Source: MED-G105 sp039025235
GTDB taxonomy: Bacteria > Pseudomonadota > Alphaproteobacteria > Caulobacterales > Parvularculaceae
Assembly (NCBI GenBank): GCA_039025235.1
Contig: JBCCOS010000002.1
Location: 62,001-126,000 of the forward strand
DNA: 64,000 nucleotides
Direction: 5' to 3'
Both the position numbers and the translations under genes were made by a program. Of this stretch, positions 25,696-33,608 are shown in pieces (position 1 is the stretch's first letter; each line of letters opens with the position of its first letter). The notes under the pieces were generated by a model. It made no database searches. It was not told the DNA's origin and saw nothing but the letters and a program-made list of their open reading frames with translations.

Positions 25696-26661
25696 TTAAA
25701 CCCTTGTCTCCTCAATCAATCGATCGCCGCCGCGGTCACGTAGTGCCAATGCAACTTGCCGGCCCAAGGCTCTTGGTTCATCGGCCGGGCCCTCGGCTTC
25801 CTCCTCAATGATCTCTGACCCGTCAAGGCTCATCACCGCCGCTTTGAGGTGCATAGTCTCGCCTTCGATATGCGCATGACCAGCAATGGGTGAGTTACAA
25901 TGTCCATTCAGTACCCAGAGGACTTCACGTTCAGCATCGGCACAAATACGGGTGGCAGGGTGATCAATGAGCGCGAGGGCGGCGCGCGCGCGCCAGCCGG
26001 TTTCCGGTGCTTCGACGGCGACAATGCCTTGACCAATGGCAGGAAGCATTTCGTCCGGTGAAAATGTATGAACGATACGGTCAGCACGGCCAATACGGTG
26101 AAGTCCAATTTCAGCCGCGATAATGGCATCGGCCGGACCAACTTCACCACCATCGGGCAGTTTCTGCATAGCGCGCCCATCCAATTTATCGATGCGCGTA
26201 TCAGCAGCACCACGATAATGGATAATCTCAGCGTCGGGAAATAGGCGCTTGAGATAAGCTGCACGGCGAACCGCATTGGTTCCGATTTTCAGGCCCGCTG
26301 CTTTCGTCTCCAAAAAGCTGTCGATGTCATGGTCAGGGTGAAGAACCAAGGCATCCCCAATCGCGTCACGCTTTAACATGGCCGCAATAACGAGCCCCGG
26401 GGTTTCCTCATTACCCGGCATATCCTTTAACGAATGCATGGCGCAGTCGAGCTCACCCGCGCGCATCGCGTCACGAATAGCCTCAACAAATGCACCGCCC
26501 TTGCCTCCGTGACGGTCAAGCCGACTCACCTGATCCAGGTCACCGCGCGGCTTTCGGCGGATAATTTCCGGCTCGATTGAAGGGTCCGCCTCCATTAGAA
26601 GCGCTGCGACATGCTCAGTCTGGGTGATCGCCATCAGGCTCGATCGGGTGCCAATTTTCAT
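25696..26661 (-). CDS. hemC: Porphobilinogen deaminase (hydroxymethylbilane synthase), divergent
   Basis: HemC polymerises four porphobilinogens to hydroxymethylbilane for haem and B12. The 321-residue sequence has the dipyrromethane-cofactor cysteine in NGHCNSPIAGHA and the catalytic aspartate region CAMHSLKDMPGN. Several usual motifs are altered: GTRGSPLALAQ becomes GTRSSLMAITQ and IGTSSLRRQAQ becomes IGTNAVRRAAY. The essential arginine pair (VRR) is kept. It is likely functional but divergent, or a paralogue. Confidence 0.85.
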   Translation of the reverse strand: MKIGTRSSLMAITQTEHVAALLMEADPSIEPEIIRRKPRGDLDQVSRLDRHGGKGGAFVEAIRDAMRAGELDCAMHSLKDMPGNEETPGLVIAAMLKRDAIGDALVLHPDHDIDSFLETKAAGLKIGTNAVRRAAYLKRLFPDAEIIHYRGAADTRIDKLDGRAMQKLPDGGEVGPADAIIAAEIGLHRIGRADRIVHTFSPDEMLPAIGQGIVAVEAPETGWRARAALALIDHPATRICADAEREVLWVLNGHCNSPIAGHAHIEGETMHLKAAVMSLDGSEIIEEEAEGPADEPRALGRQVALALRDRGGDRLIEETRV

Positions 26662-26760
26662 TGAGCGAGTCTCTTTTTTATCAGACTATCCCCTTTCAAA
26701 AGAGGACCTTCGCCAGTTTAAGCGACAAATAACATCTTGAAAACATTGATGTTCAGTCGA

Positions 26761-27309
26761 CTAATCGCGCGTGACACCGCGGCGAATAGACAAAACACCA
26801 GTGCGCGAGACCTCAGAACGCCCGAGGGGCTCCATCAAATCGATGAACGCGTTGATTTTGTCGCGTGCGCCGGTCACTTCGAAAATGAATGACGAATGGG
26901 TAATATCAACAGCCCGGGCACGGAATATTTCAGCAACTCGCATCGCTTCTACGCGGATATCCCCCTCGCCCACGACCTTAATGAGCGCCAATTCCCTTTG
27001 CAGGGCATCGTCTTCCTGGGTCACGTCAATCACCCGCCGCACCGGCACAAGCCGACCTAATTGCAGTTTGATCTGATCAATTTTCGATGGCTCGCCGCGC
27101 GTCACCACGGTGATGCGTGATGTATGCTTTGCCTCATCAGTCTCAGCAACCGTGAGGCTTTCAATATTGTAGCCACGTGCGGAAAACAAACCAACAACAC
27201 GCGCCAAAACACCCGGCTCATTATCCACGATGATCGCAAGGATGCACTCCGCCTCGTGTTCAGCTTCTTTGGTGACCGGATAAACAGATTGGGACGGTTT
27301 TAGCGTCAT
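26761..27309 (-). CDS. ilvH: Acetolactate synthase small (regulatory) subunit
   Basis: This 182-residue ACT-domain protein confers valine feedback inhibition on acetolactate synthase. The N-terminal ACT domain reads ILAIIVDNEPGVLARVVGLF with GYNIESLTVAETDE, typical of IlvH/IlvN. Its ATG overlaps the ilvI stop by 4 nt, indicating translational coupling. It is the last gene of the ilvC-ilvI-ilvH operon controlled by the leader at 30248-30382. Confidence 0.96.
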   Translation of the reverse strand: MTLKPSQSVYPVTKEAEHEAECILAIIVDNEPGVLARVVGLFSARGYNIESLTVAETDEAKHTSRITVVTRGEPSKIDQIKLQLGRLVPVRRVIDVTQEDDALQRELALIKVVGEGDIRVEAMRVAEIFRARAVDITHSSFIFEVTGARDKINAFIDLMEPLGRSEVSRTGVLSIRRGVTRD

Positions 27310-29144
27310 ACGAGCTTGCGTCCTTCTTTATCTATTTCGTCACCCGTAACGTCACCGCCAAGAAGCATTTCATTGTGGGCCGCACCCGACGGGATCATTG
27401 GGAAAACGTTTTCTTCTTTTGTCACCACACAATCAAATAGCACAGGGTGCGGTGTCTCAATCATTTCCTTGATTTTGTCGTCGAGTTCCGCTGGCGTTTC
27501 AGCGCGCAAACCAACGCCGCCATAGGCTTCGGCAAGCTTTACAAAGTCGGGAAGCGCCTCAGAATAGGACTGCGCATAGCGGCCATCGTGCAAAAGCTCC
27601 TGCCACTGACGAACCATTCCAAGATAAGCGTTATTAACGATAAAGATCTTGACAGGCAGCCGATATTGAACGGCCGTTGAAAATTCCTGCATTGTCATCT
27701 GCACCGAGCCGTCGCCGGCGATATCCATCACCAAGGCATCGGGATGCGCCGCTTGAACGCCAACAGCGGCTGGCAAACCATATCCCATCGTACCGAGACC
27801 ACCAGACGTCATCCATCGGTTAGGGTCTTCAAAGTGGAAGTATTGCGCAGCCCACATTTGATGCTGCCCCACCTCGGTTGTGATATAAACATCATCGCGA
27901 TGCTTGGTCAGTTCATAGAGCCGTTCAATGGCGTATTGTGGTTTTATAACGGTGTCGGACTTTTGATAGTGAAAACAGTTGACGCCGCGCCATTTATTAA
28001 TTTGTGCCCACCAGTCATTGATACGCGTAGAATTATAGACTTCTTTCTTTTCGCGTCGACGCCACTCTTCCGCAAGCGCCGTAACGACTTCGCCTGCATC
28101 ACCAACAATACCAACGTTCACGGGCACGTTCTTATTGATTGATGACGGATCGATATCCACATGAATTTTTCGTGATGTCGGCGAGAACGCGTCGAGCCGT
28201 CCCGTCACCCGATCATCGAACCGTGCACCGATATTAATCATGACATCGCAATCATGCATGGCGTGATTGGCTTCAACACTACCATGCATTCCAAGCATCC
28301 CGATCCATTGAGGGTCAGCCGCCGGGAAAGCGCCAAGCCCTAACAATGTCGATGTCACCGGAAAACCCGTCAGTTTAGCGAGCCCACGAAGAGCAACGCT
28401 CGCTTGGGGACCAGCATTAATGACACCGCCGCCAGTGTAAAACACGGGGCGACGCGCGTGGCGCATAAGATCCACCGCCTCTTCAATCTGCCGCGGATTA
28501 ACGGCAGGCGCGTTCATGCTTGATCGTTTACGCGCTGCTGACGCTGGCGTGTACGGCGCTTCTTCAAATTGAACGTCTTTGGGTATGTCGATCAGAACCG
28601 GTCCCGGCCGGCCCGTTGTCGCCACATGAAACGCTTCATGAACAATGCCAGGCAGTGCCTGTGTCGACGTCGCCAAATAATTATGCTTTGTGCACGCACG
28701 AGTGATACCAACGGTATCGCACTCTTGGAACGCGTCCGTCCCGATAAGTTTACGGGCAACCTGACCCGATATACAAATCAGGGGAATCGAGTCGAGAAGC
28801 GCATCGGCGAGGCCAGTAACAGCGTTGGTTGCTCCAGGGCCTGAGGTCACCAGAACAACGCCCGGTTTTCCCGTCGATCGGGCATACCCCTCCGCCATAT
28901 GAACAGCGCCTTGTTCATGACGGACGAGGATATGCCTGATGGTGTCACGGCGGTGAAGCGCATCATAAATCGGCAAAACCGCGCCACCAGGATAGCCGAA
29001 AATCGTATCGACCCCTTGCTCTTCAAGGGCGTCAAGCAGGAGTTCAGCACCAGCCTTTACAAGCTTCGTGTTTAACGCCGTCGACGCCTTTTCAGTTGTA
29101 ACGGTGTTTTGCTCAGGGTTCACACTTCCATCCGCCGCAGCCAT
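27306..29144 (-). CDS. ilvI: Acetolactate synthase large (catalytic) subunit
   Basis: This 612-residue thiamine-diphosphate enzyme catalyses the first common step of valine, leucine and isoleucine synthesis. The catalytic glutamate is in LVRHEQGAVHMAEGYAR, and the TPP/Mg motif is MDIAGDGSVQMTMQEFSTA with the downstream NN (IFIVNNAY). FGYPGGAVLPIYDAL is typical of AHAS. It begins 4 nt after the ilvC stop and overlaps ilvH. Confidence 0.97.
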   Translation of the reverse strand: MAAADGSVNPEQNTVTTEKASTALNTKLVKAGAELLLDALEEQGVDTIFGYPGGAVLPIYDALHRRDTIRHILVRHEQGAVHMAEGYARSTGKPGVVLVTSGPGATNAVTGLADALLDSIPLICISGQVARKLIGTDAFQECDTVGITRACTKHNYLATSTQALPGIVHEAFHVATTGRPGPVLIDIPKDVQFEEAPYTPASAARKRSSMNAPAVNPRQIEEAVDLMRHARRPVFYTGGGVINAGPQASVALRGLAKLTGFPVTSTLLGLGAFPAADPQWIGMLGMHGSVEANHAMHDCDVMINIGARFDDRVTGRLDAFSPTSRKIHVDIDPSSINKNVPVNVGIVGDAGEVVTALAEEWRRREKKEVYNSTRINDWWAQINKWRGVNCFHYQKSDTVIKPQYAIERLYELTKHRDDVYITTEVGQHQMWAAQYFHFEDPNRWMTSGGLGTMGYGLPAAVGVQAAHPDALVMDIAGDGSVQMTMQEFSTAVQYRLPVKIFIVNNAYLGMVRQWQELLHDGRYAQSYSEALPDFVKLAEAYGGVGLRAETPAELDDKIKEMIETPHPVLFDCVVTKEENVFPMIPSGAAHNEMLLGGDVTGDEIDKEGRKLV

Positions 29145-29148
29145 TAGC

Positions 29149-30156
29149 CTACTCCGTTTTGGCGTTATCGCCCTTCAACCAAGTCATGCGCTCGCGCAGT
29201 TCTGTTCCAACTTTCTCGATCGGATGGTCGAGATCTGCTTCGAGCATTTTGTTGTATTTCACTTTGCCGGTCTGGTTTTCCAAAATCCAATTCTGCGCAA
29301 AGGTTCCCGTCTGAATATCTTTCAAAACAGCCCGCATACGATCTCGAACACCATCGTCAATAACCCGAGGACCGGAAACCAGGTCGCCATAGATGGCAGT
29401 CTCAGAAATGAACTCATGCATTTTTGCCAGACCACCCTCGTAGAGTAAGTCTACAATTAACTTTAGTTCGTGAAGACATTCGTAATAGGCGACTTCGGGG
29501 GCATATCCAGCCTCCGTAAGCGTCTCATATCCAGCAAGAACAAGCTCCGTTGCGCCACCGCAAAGAACCGCCTGTTCACCAAACAGGTCTGTCTCTGTTT
29601 CTTCGCGAAATGTGGTTTCGATGGCACCGGCCGTCGTCGCACCAATCAGCCGTGCATAGGAAAGAGCTCGATCTCGGGCCTTACCAGAAGCATCCTGGTG
29701 GACCGCAAAAATACATGGCACACCGCGACCGCGTTCATACTCCCGGCGCACAAGGTCACCCGGTCCCTTAGGCGCGACCATAATCACGTCAACATCAGCG
29801 GGAGGCTGCACGCGGTCATAGAGGATGGTGAAGCCATGGGCGAAGGAAATCGCATTCCCGGGCTTTAATCCGGGCGCGATATCGTTTTTGTAAATTTCTT
29901 CGTGAGACATATCTGGCGTGAGCAATGCAATCACATCCGCAGCCTCAGCGGCATCCCGAACCGATGCTGTTTTGAGACCGTCTGCCTTCGCTTTGGCTTC
30001 ACCGCCGCCACCGGGCCGCACGCCAACGATCACATCACAGCCAGAATTGTGAAGGTTCAGCGCATGCGCCCGCCCCTGGCTACCATAGCCTATGATCGCG
30101 ACGGTCCCTTCTTTTAAGACACTCGGGTTCGCATCATCATCATTAAAAATCCGCAT
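29149..30156 (-). CDS. ilvC: Ketol-acid reductoisomerase
   Basis: This 335-residue class I KARI isomerises and reduces acetolactate or acetohydroxybutyrate with NADPH and Mg. The Rossmann motif is VAIIGYGSQGRAHALNL, followed by the magnesium-binding regions FGEQAVLCGG and CLHELKLIVDLLYEGGL. It has the normal short-form length. It is the first structural gene after the attenuator leader. Order ilvC-ilvI-ilvH differs from the more common ilvI-ilvH-ilvC. Confidence 0.97.
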   Translation of the reverse strand: MRIFNDDDANPSVLKEGTVAIIGYGSQGRAHALNLHNSGCDVIVGVRPGGGGEAKAKADGLKTASVRDAAEAADVIALLTPDMSHEEIYKNDIAPGLKPGNAISFAHGFTILYDRVQPPADVDVIMVAPKGPGDLVRREYERGRGVPCIFAVHQDASGKARDRALSYARLIGATTAGAIETTFREETETDLFGEQAVLCGGATELVLAGYETLTEAGYAPEVAYYECLHELKLIVDLLYEGGLAKMHEFISETAIYGDLVSGPRVIDDGVRDRMRAVLKDIQTGTFAQNWILENQTGKVKYNKMLEADLDHPIEKVGTELRERMTWLKGDNAKTE

Positions 30157-30187
30157 CCTATCTCTCCTGTTAAACCTGAAATTCCAA

Positions 30188-30220
30188 CAAAAAACCCGCG
30201 TCCTTTGTAGGGAGCGGGTT
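30188..30220 (-). terminator. Intrinsic terminator of the ilv attenuator
   Basis: Read on the minus strand, AACCCGC and GCGGGTT form a stem around a 15-nt loop region (CTACAAA centre), immediately followed by TTTTT. It lies between the leader-peptide stop (30248) and the ilvC start (30156), the expected place for an attenuation terminator. Confidence 0.88.
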
Positions 30221-30247
30221 GGCTGTCATTTCGCATTTTAAATCGCT

Positions 30248-30382
30248 TTATCGCGCCGCAGCCTTTCCCGCCCCGATCACCACGACCGGAGTGCCAATAA
30301 GCACCACGTCTAGAAGCACGTCATTGGGCGTACCCGAAAAATCCAGGTCGGTTGCAGGTAGTGACTTCGCCGAATAAAGCAT
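30248..30382 (-). CDS. ilv operon leader peptide (Val/Leu/Ile-rich attenuator peptide)
   Basis: A 44-codon frame runs from ATG at 30382 to TAA at 30248, preceded by AAGGA at 7 nt spacing. It encodes a peptide whose middle reads DVLLDVVLIGTPVVVIG: of 17 residues, 11 are Val, Leu or Ile. This is the composition expected for a translational sensor of branched-chain aminoacyl-tRNAs. An intrinsic terminator follows 28 nt after the stop, then ilvC. Coupled transcription attenuation of ilv operons by such leaders is established in enterobacteria; here it is inferred from the layout. The peptide is longer than most leaders, with all control codons in the second half. Confidence 0.88.
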   Translation of the reverse strand: MLYSAKSLPATDLDFSGTPNDVLLDVVLIGTPVVVIGAGKAAAR

Positions 30383-30422
30383 CCGAATTCCTTAAAGCGT
30401 CAATACGCTTGCCTTAATCGGG

Positions 30423-30452
30423 TTTATAAGCCGGACATAAGGTCAAATTCAA
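30423..30452 (-). promoter_or_regulatory. Candidate sigma-70 promoter of the ilv operon
   Basis: Read on the minus strand, TTGAAT (30452-30447) and TATAAA (30428-30423) are separated by 18 nt. A start about 7 nt downstream would leave a roughly 30-nt 5' UTR before the leader-peptide ATG. Confidence 0.55.
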
Positions 30453-30723
30453 GTCGGAAAAATAGGAAATCTTCAGCAAAACCCCGTTTTGGCGGTCTGG
30501 CGGGCGCCGCATTTCGTTCTTAGGAATGCGCGGTACTTACAAATCCAAGACGCACCGCATTCTCAGGTGCTTGCCCGATCCATCCGACGAAGTATTGAGA
30601 CCCGCCGCAATAAGTCCGCTTTTAGTCCACTTTTTTTGACGCGTGGTCATATGGCGAAAAGTCCTAGAAACACATTGAGACGTTCAAAGGAAGAACACTT
30701 TATTTAAAGTGGTAACTCTTGCC

Positions 30724-32013
30724 CTAGGGTCGGACGGCGAAGTCACTTCGGACCAAATTTCTATAGGTCGTTAGCTCGCGAACCCCAACAGGTCCACGCG
30801 CATGGAGCTTACCAGTGGCGATCCCTATCTCAGCGCCGAGACCAAATTCACCGCCATCGGCGAACTGGGTCGATGCGTTGAGCATAACGATAGCGCTGTC
30901 AACCTTTGAGAGAAAACGTTCCGCAGTGGCATGATCTTCTGTCACAATGGCATCCGTATGGCCTGAGCCATGTTTTGAAATGTGCTCAATCGCCCCATCA
31001 ACACCATCGACAACGCCGACCGTCAAAATAGTATCGAGATACTCTGTGCCCCAGTCATCCGCTGACGCTGGCGTTACCGATTCGTTCAGTGCACAAATGT
31101 CTGGATCACCGCGCAATTCACAGCCTTCTTCAAGCAAGGCGGAAAGAATGTTTGGCCCCACATCATTCGCAATCGAGCGATCAATCAACAGTGTTTCCAT
31201 GGCCCCACAAATTCCAGCCCGACGCATTTTTGCATTAACGGCGATATCGCGCGCTTTGTCAGGATTTGCAGCGGCATCGACATAAACATGACACACGCCG
31301 TCCAAATGGCTGAGCACGGGCACCCGCGCTTCATTCTGCACACGCGCGACAAGTGATTTACCACCGCGTGGAATAACCATATCAACGGCGCCATCAAGAC
31401 CTGAAAGTAATTCTCCCACTGCGGCCCGATCAGCCGTTTCAACAATTTGGACCGCGTCCGCTGGCAGTCCAGCTTTGACCATGCCTTTAACAAATCCTGC
31501 ATGAAGGGCTTGCGCCGTACGCAAACAATCCGATCCCCCTCGCAGGATGGCGGCACTTCCGGCTTTCAAACAAATGGCTGCAGCATCGACCGTAACATTA
31601 GGCCGGCTTTCATAGATGATGCCAACAACGCCAATCGGTGAACGAACACGCTCAATCTTCAACCCATTCGGACGGTCCCATGCTTCTATCACTTCACCAA
31701 CAGGATCATTTTGCCCAGCAATGTCACGCAACGCCTGACAAATACCATCAATGCGATCATCTGTGAGCAACATCCGATCGAGAAATGCTTTCGCTAGACC
31801 ATTGGCCTCACCGGCTTTCATCTCATCGCTATTGATCAACAAAATATCTGCCCTGCGCGCGTCAATGGCGTCGGCCGCCAACAGAAGCGCTTCGTCCTTT
31901 TGCTGAGATGACGCACGAGCGACAATTGCCGAAGCAGCCTTTGCGCGTTCGCCAACACCAGCCAGGAGCCTCGCGTTTTTTGATAGATCTTGGTCCGACC
32001 GTTCTTGAGACAT
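30724..32013 (-). CDS. proA: Glutamate-5-semialdehyde dehydrogenase (gamma-glutamyl phosphate reductase)
   Basis: ProA reduces gamma-glutamyl phosphate to the semialdehyde in proline synthesis. The 429-residue ALDH-fold protein shows RVRSPIGVVGIIYESRPNVT, ILRGGSDCLRTAQAL, VIPRGGKSLVARV, and the catalytic cysteine in MRRAGICGAMETLL. The C-terminus GEFGLGAEIGIATGKLHARG is typical. It is downstream of proB with a 67-nt gap, a proBA unit. Confidence 0.97.
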   Translation of the reverse strand: MSQERSDQDLSKNARLLAGVGERAKAASAIVARASSQQKDEALLLAADAIDARRADILLINSDEMKAGEANGLAKAFLDRMLLTDDRIDGICQALRDIAGQNDPVGEVIEAWDRPNGLKIERVRSPIGVVGIIYESRPNVTVDAAAICLKAGSAAILRGGSDCLRTAQALHAGFVKGMVKAGLPADAVQIVETADRAAVGELLSGLDGAVDMVIPRGGKSLVARVQNEARVPVLSHLDGVCHVYVDAAANPDKARDIAVNAKMRRAGICGAMETLLIDRSIANDVGPNILSALLEEGCELRGDPDICALNESVTPASADDWGTEYLDTILTVGVVDGVDGAIEHISKHGSGHTDAIVTEDHATAERFLSKVDSAIVMLNASTQFADGGEFGLGAEIGIATGKLHARGPVGVRELTTYRNLVRSDFAVRP

Positions 32014-32080
32014 AACCAGTTTCTCCTGCTGCGCCGATTAAGGGTTGGGGGTTGGGCGGGGCGGCACGTTTTTTATTTCC

Positions 32081-33238
32081 CTATTTGTTCAGCACAAGGT
32101 TATCGCGGTCAATAGCGGCGGCCCTTTGGCGCACACCAAGAATCTCAAAAACCGCATCTGAACGCTTACCCGCGATCAATTTCATATCCGGTGCATCATA
32201 GGCCGCAAGGCCACGCGCGATCATAGCACCCGTTTGTGATTCAACGTCCAAGACATCACCGCGTTCAAATTCACCGGAAACGTTTTTAATGCCCGCCGGT
32301 AAAAGGCTGGCCCCTTGCTGTAAAGCGGCTGCAGCGCCGTGATCGATCGTTAGAACACCACTAGGTTTTTGAAGATTCCTAATCCAGGTTTTACGCGCTG
32401 CCTCTCTATCGGCGGAAGGCAAAAATAGCGTCGCCCGCCCCCCATCACAGATAGACGTCACGGGACGGTCAATTTTCCCCGGTGCAATGATGGTCGCGCA
32501 CCCAGAAGCGCCAGCAATCCGCGCTGCAGAAATTTTGGTAACCATCCCCCCTTTTCCAATTGACGCCTCAGTATTGGGACCCGATGCCATAGCTTCGATC
32601 TGCGGTGTTATCGCCTCAACGACAGGGATATGTTTAGCGTCATCACTGGTTTGAGGGTTAGCGGTATACAAACCATCGACATCTGAAAGGATAAGAAGAA
32701 CATCGGCATCAGCCAATTGAGACGTGTGCGCTGCTAACCTGTCATTGTCACCATACCGAATTTCGTTTGTGGCTACAGTATCATTCTCATTGATGATCGG
32801 CACAACGCCTAACTCTAACAGTGCACTTATTGTTGCTCGCGCATTCAAATAACGTCGGCGATGCTCGGTATCGGCAAGCGTTAGTAAGAGTTGGGCCACT
32901 TTAATGCCGTGAGCATCAAATGCCCGTTGCCAGCCATTGATAAGCAACGTCTGCCCTGCCGCTGAGGCGGCTTGGCTCTGATCGAGCCTTAGCGGTCCTC
33001 TCAACCCTAACTGGCGGCGCCCAAGTGCGATGGCACCAGACGTCACAACGATGGTTTCCACCCCGCGATCGCGCAACTCATTAAGATCGGAGATAACGGC
33101 GCCAAGCCAATTTTCATCAAGCGACAGGTCGTTGTCGACAATAAGAGATGAACCTATTTTAACCACGACCCGGCGCGCTGATTGTATGGCGTCAGCCGCG
33201 CACGAATAGACGCTGTCATGAGGTGTTCGTTTTGCCAT
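32081..33238 (-). CDS. proB: Glutamate 5-kinase with C-terminal PUA domain
   Basis: ProB phosphorylates glutamate as the first and feedback-controlled step of proline synthesis. The 385-residue protein has an amino-acid-kinase domain (VVVKIGSSLIV, VTSGAIALGRRQLG, VPIINENDTVAT, DVDGLYTANP, GKGGMVTKISAA) and, from about residue 295, a PUA domain (GVLTIDHGAAAAL onward). It is the first gene of proBA; a family-C repeat lies just upstream (33302-33346). Confidence 0.97.
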   Translation of the reverse strand: MAKRTPHDSVYSCAADAIQSARRVVVKIGSSLIVDNDLSLDENWLGAVISDLNELRDRGVETIVVTSGAIALGRRQLGLRGPLRLDQSQAASAAGQTLLINGWQRAFDAHGIKVAQLLLTLADTEHRRRYLNARATISALLELGVVPIINENDTVATNEIRYGDNDRLAAHTSQLADADVLLILSDVDGLYTANPQTSDDAKHIPVVEAITPQIEAMASGPNTEASIGKGGMVTKISAARIAGASGCATIIAPGKIDRPVTSICDGGRATLFLPSADREAARKTWIRNLQKPSGVLTIDHGAAAALQQGASLLPAGIKNVSGEFERGDVLDVESQTGAMIARGLAAYDAPDMKLIAGKRSDAVFEILGVRQRAAAIDRDNLVLNK

Positions 33239-33301
33239 CGCCGGTCACTTTATATCGATAAGGCTCGGACGTTCCTTTATCGATACCAAAATCGGAAATC
33301 T

Positions 33302-33346
33302 AGAGCGCTTCGTCGATAAGTGTGAGCGGTGATAGGCAAAAGAAGC
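33302..33346. repeat. Family-C dispersed repeat upstream of proB
   Basis: AGAGCGCTTCGTCGATAAGT followed by GTGAGCGGTGATAGGCAAAA is the inverse of 15191-15236 with a handful of mismatches. Confidence 0.75.
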
Positions 33347-33404
33347 AAGAAAAATCAAAGAGTTGGAGCGTGTTGAGGTATTTCTGAAATTATTATCAGG
33401 CGCT

Positions 33405-33507
33405 TAAAGCGTCGACACTTCAATTGGAATCGGGACGGCGCTTTAAGTTTTTGATTTTGCGCATTTCCTTAACGCCAACCGCACACACTTGGCTTGTAAA
33501 TGCTTTA
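33405..33507. repeat. TA-bounded two-hairpin element, first of a tandem pair
   Basis: This 103-bp copy begins TAAAGCGTCGAC and ends AAATGCTTTA. Its last TA (33506-33507) is also the first TA of the next copy. Confidence 0.92.
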
Positions 33508-33608
33508 AAGCGCCTCCGTTTCAATTAGAATCAGAACGGCGCTTTAAGTTGTTGATTTTACGCATTTCCTTAACGCCAACCGCACACACTTGGCTTGGAA
33601 ATGCTTTA
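33506..33608. repeat. TA-bounded two-hairpin element, second of tandem pair, abutting the downstream gene's stop
   Basis: This 103-bp copy begins TAAAGCGCCTCC and ends GGAAATGCTTTA. It is the best match to a family consensus. The junction GCTTTAAAGC shows the two units sharing one TA. Its outer TA forms the stop codon of the aspartokinase-homoserine dehydrogenase gene on the minus strand. Confidence 0.93.
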
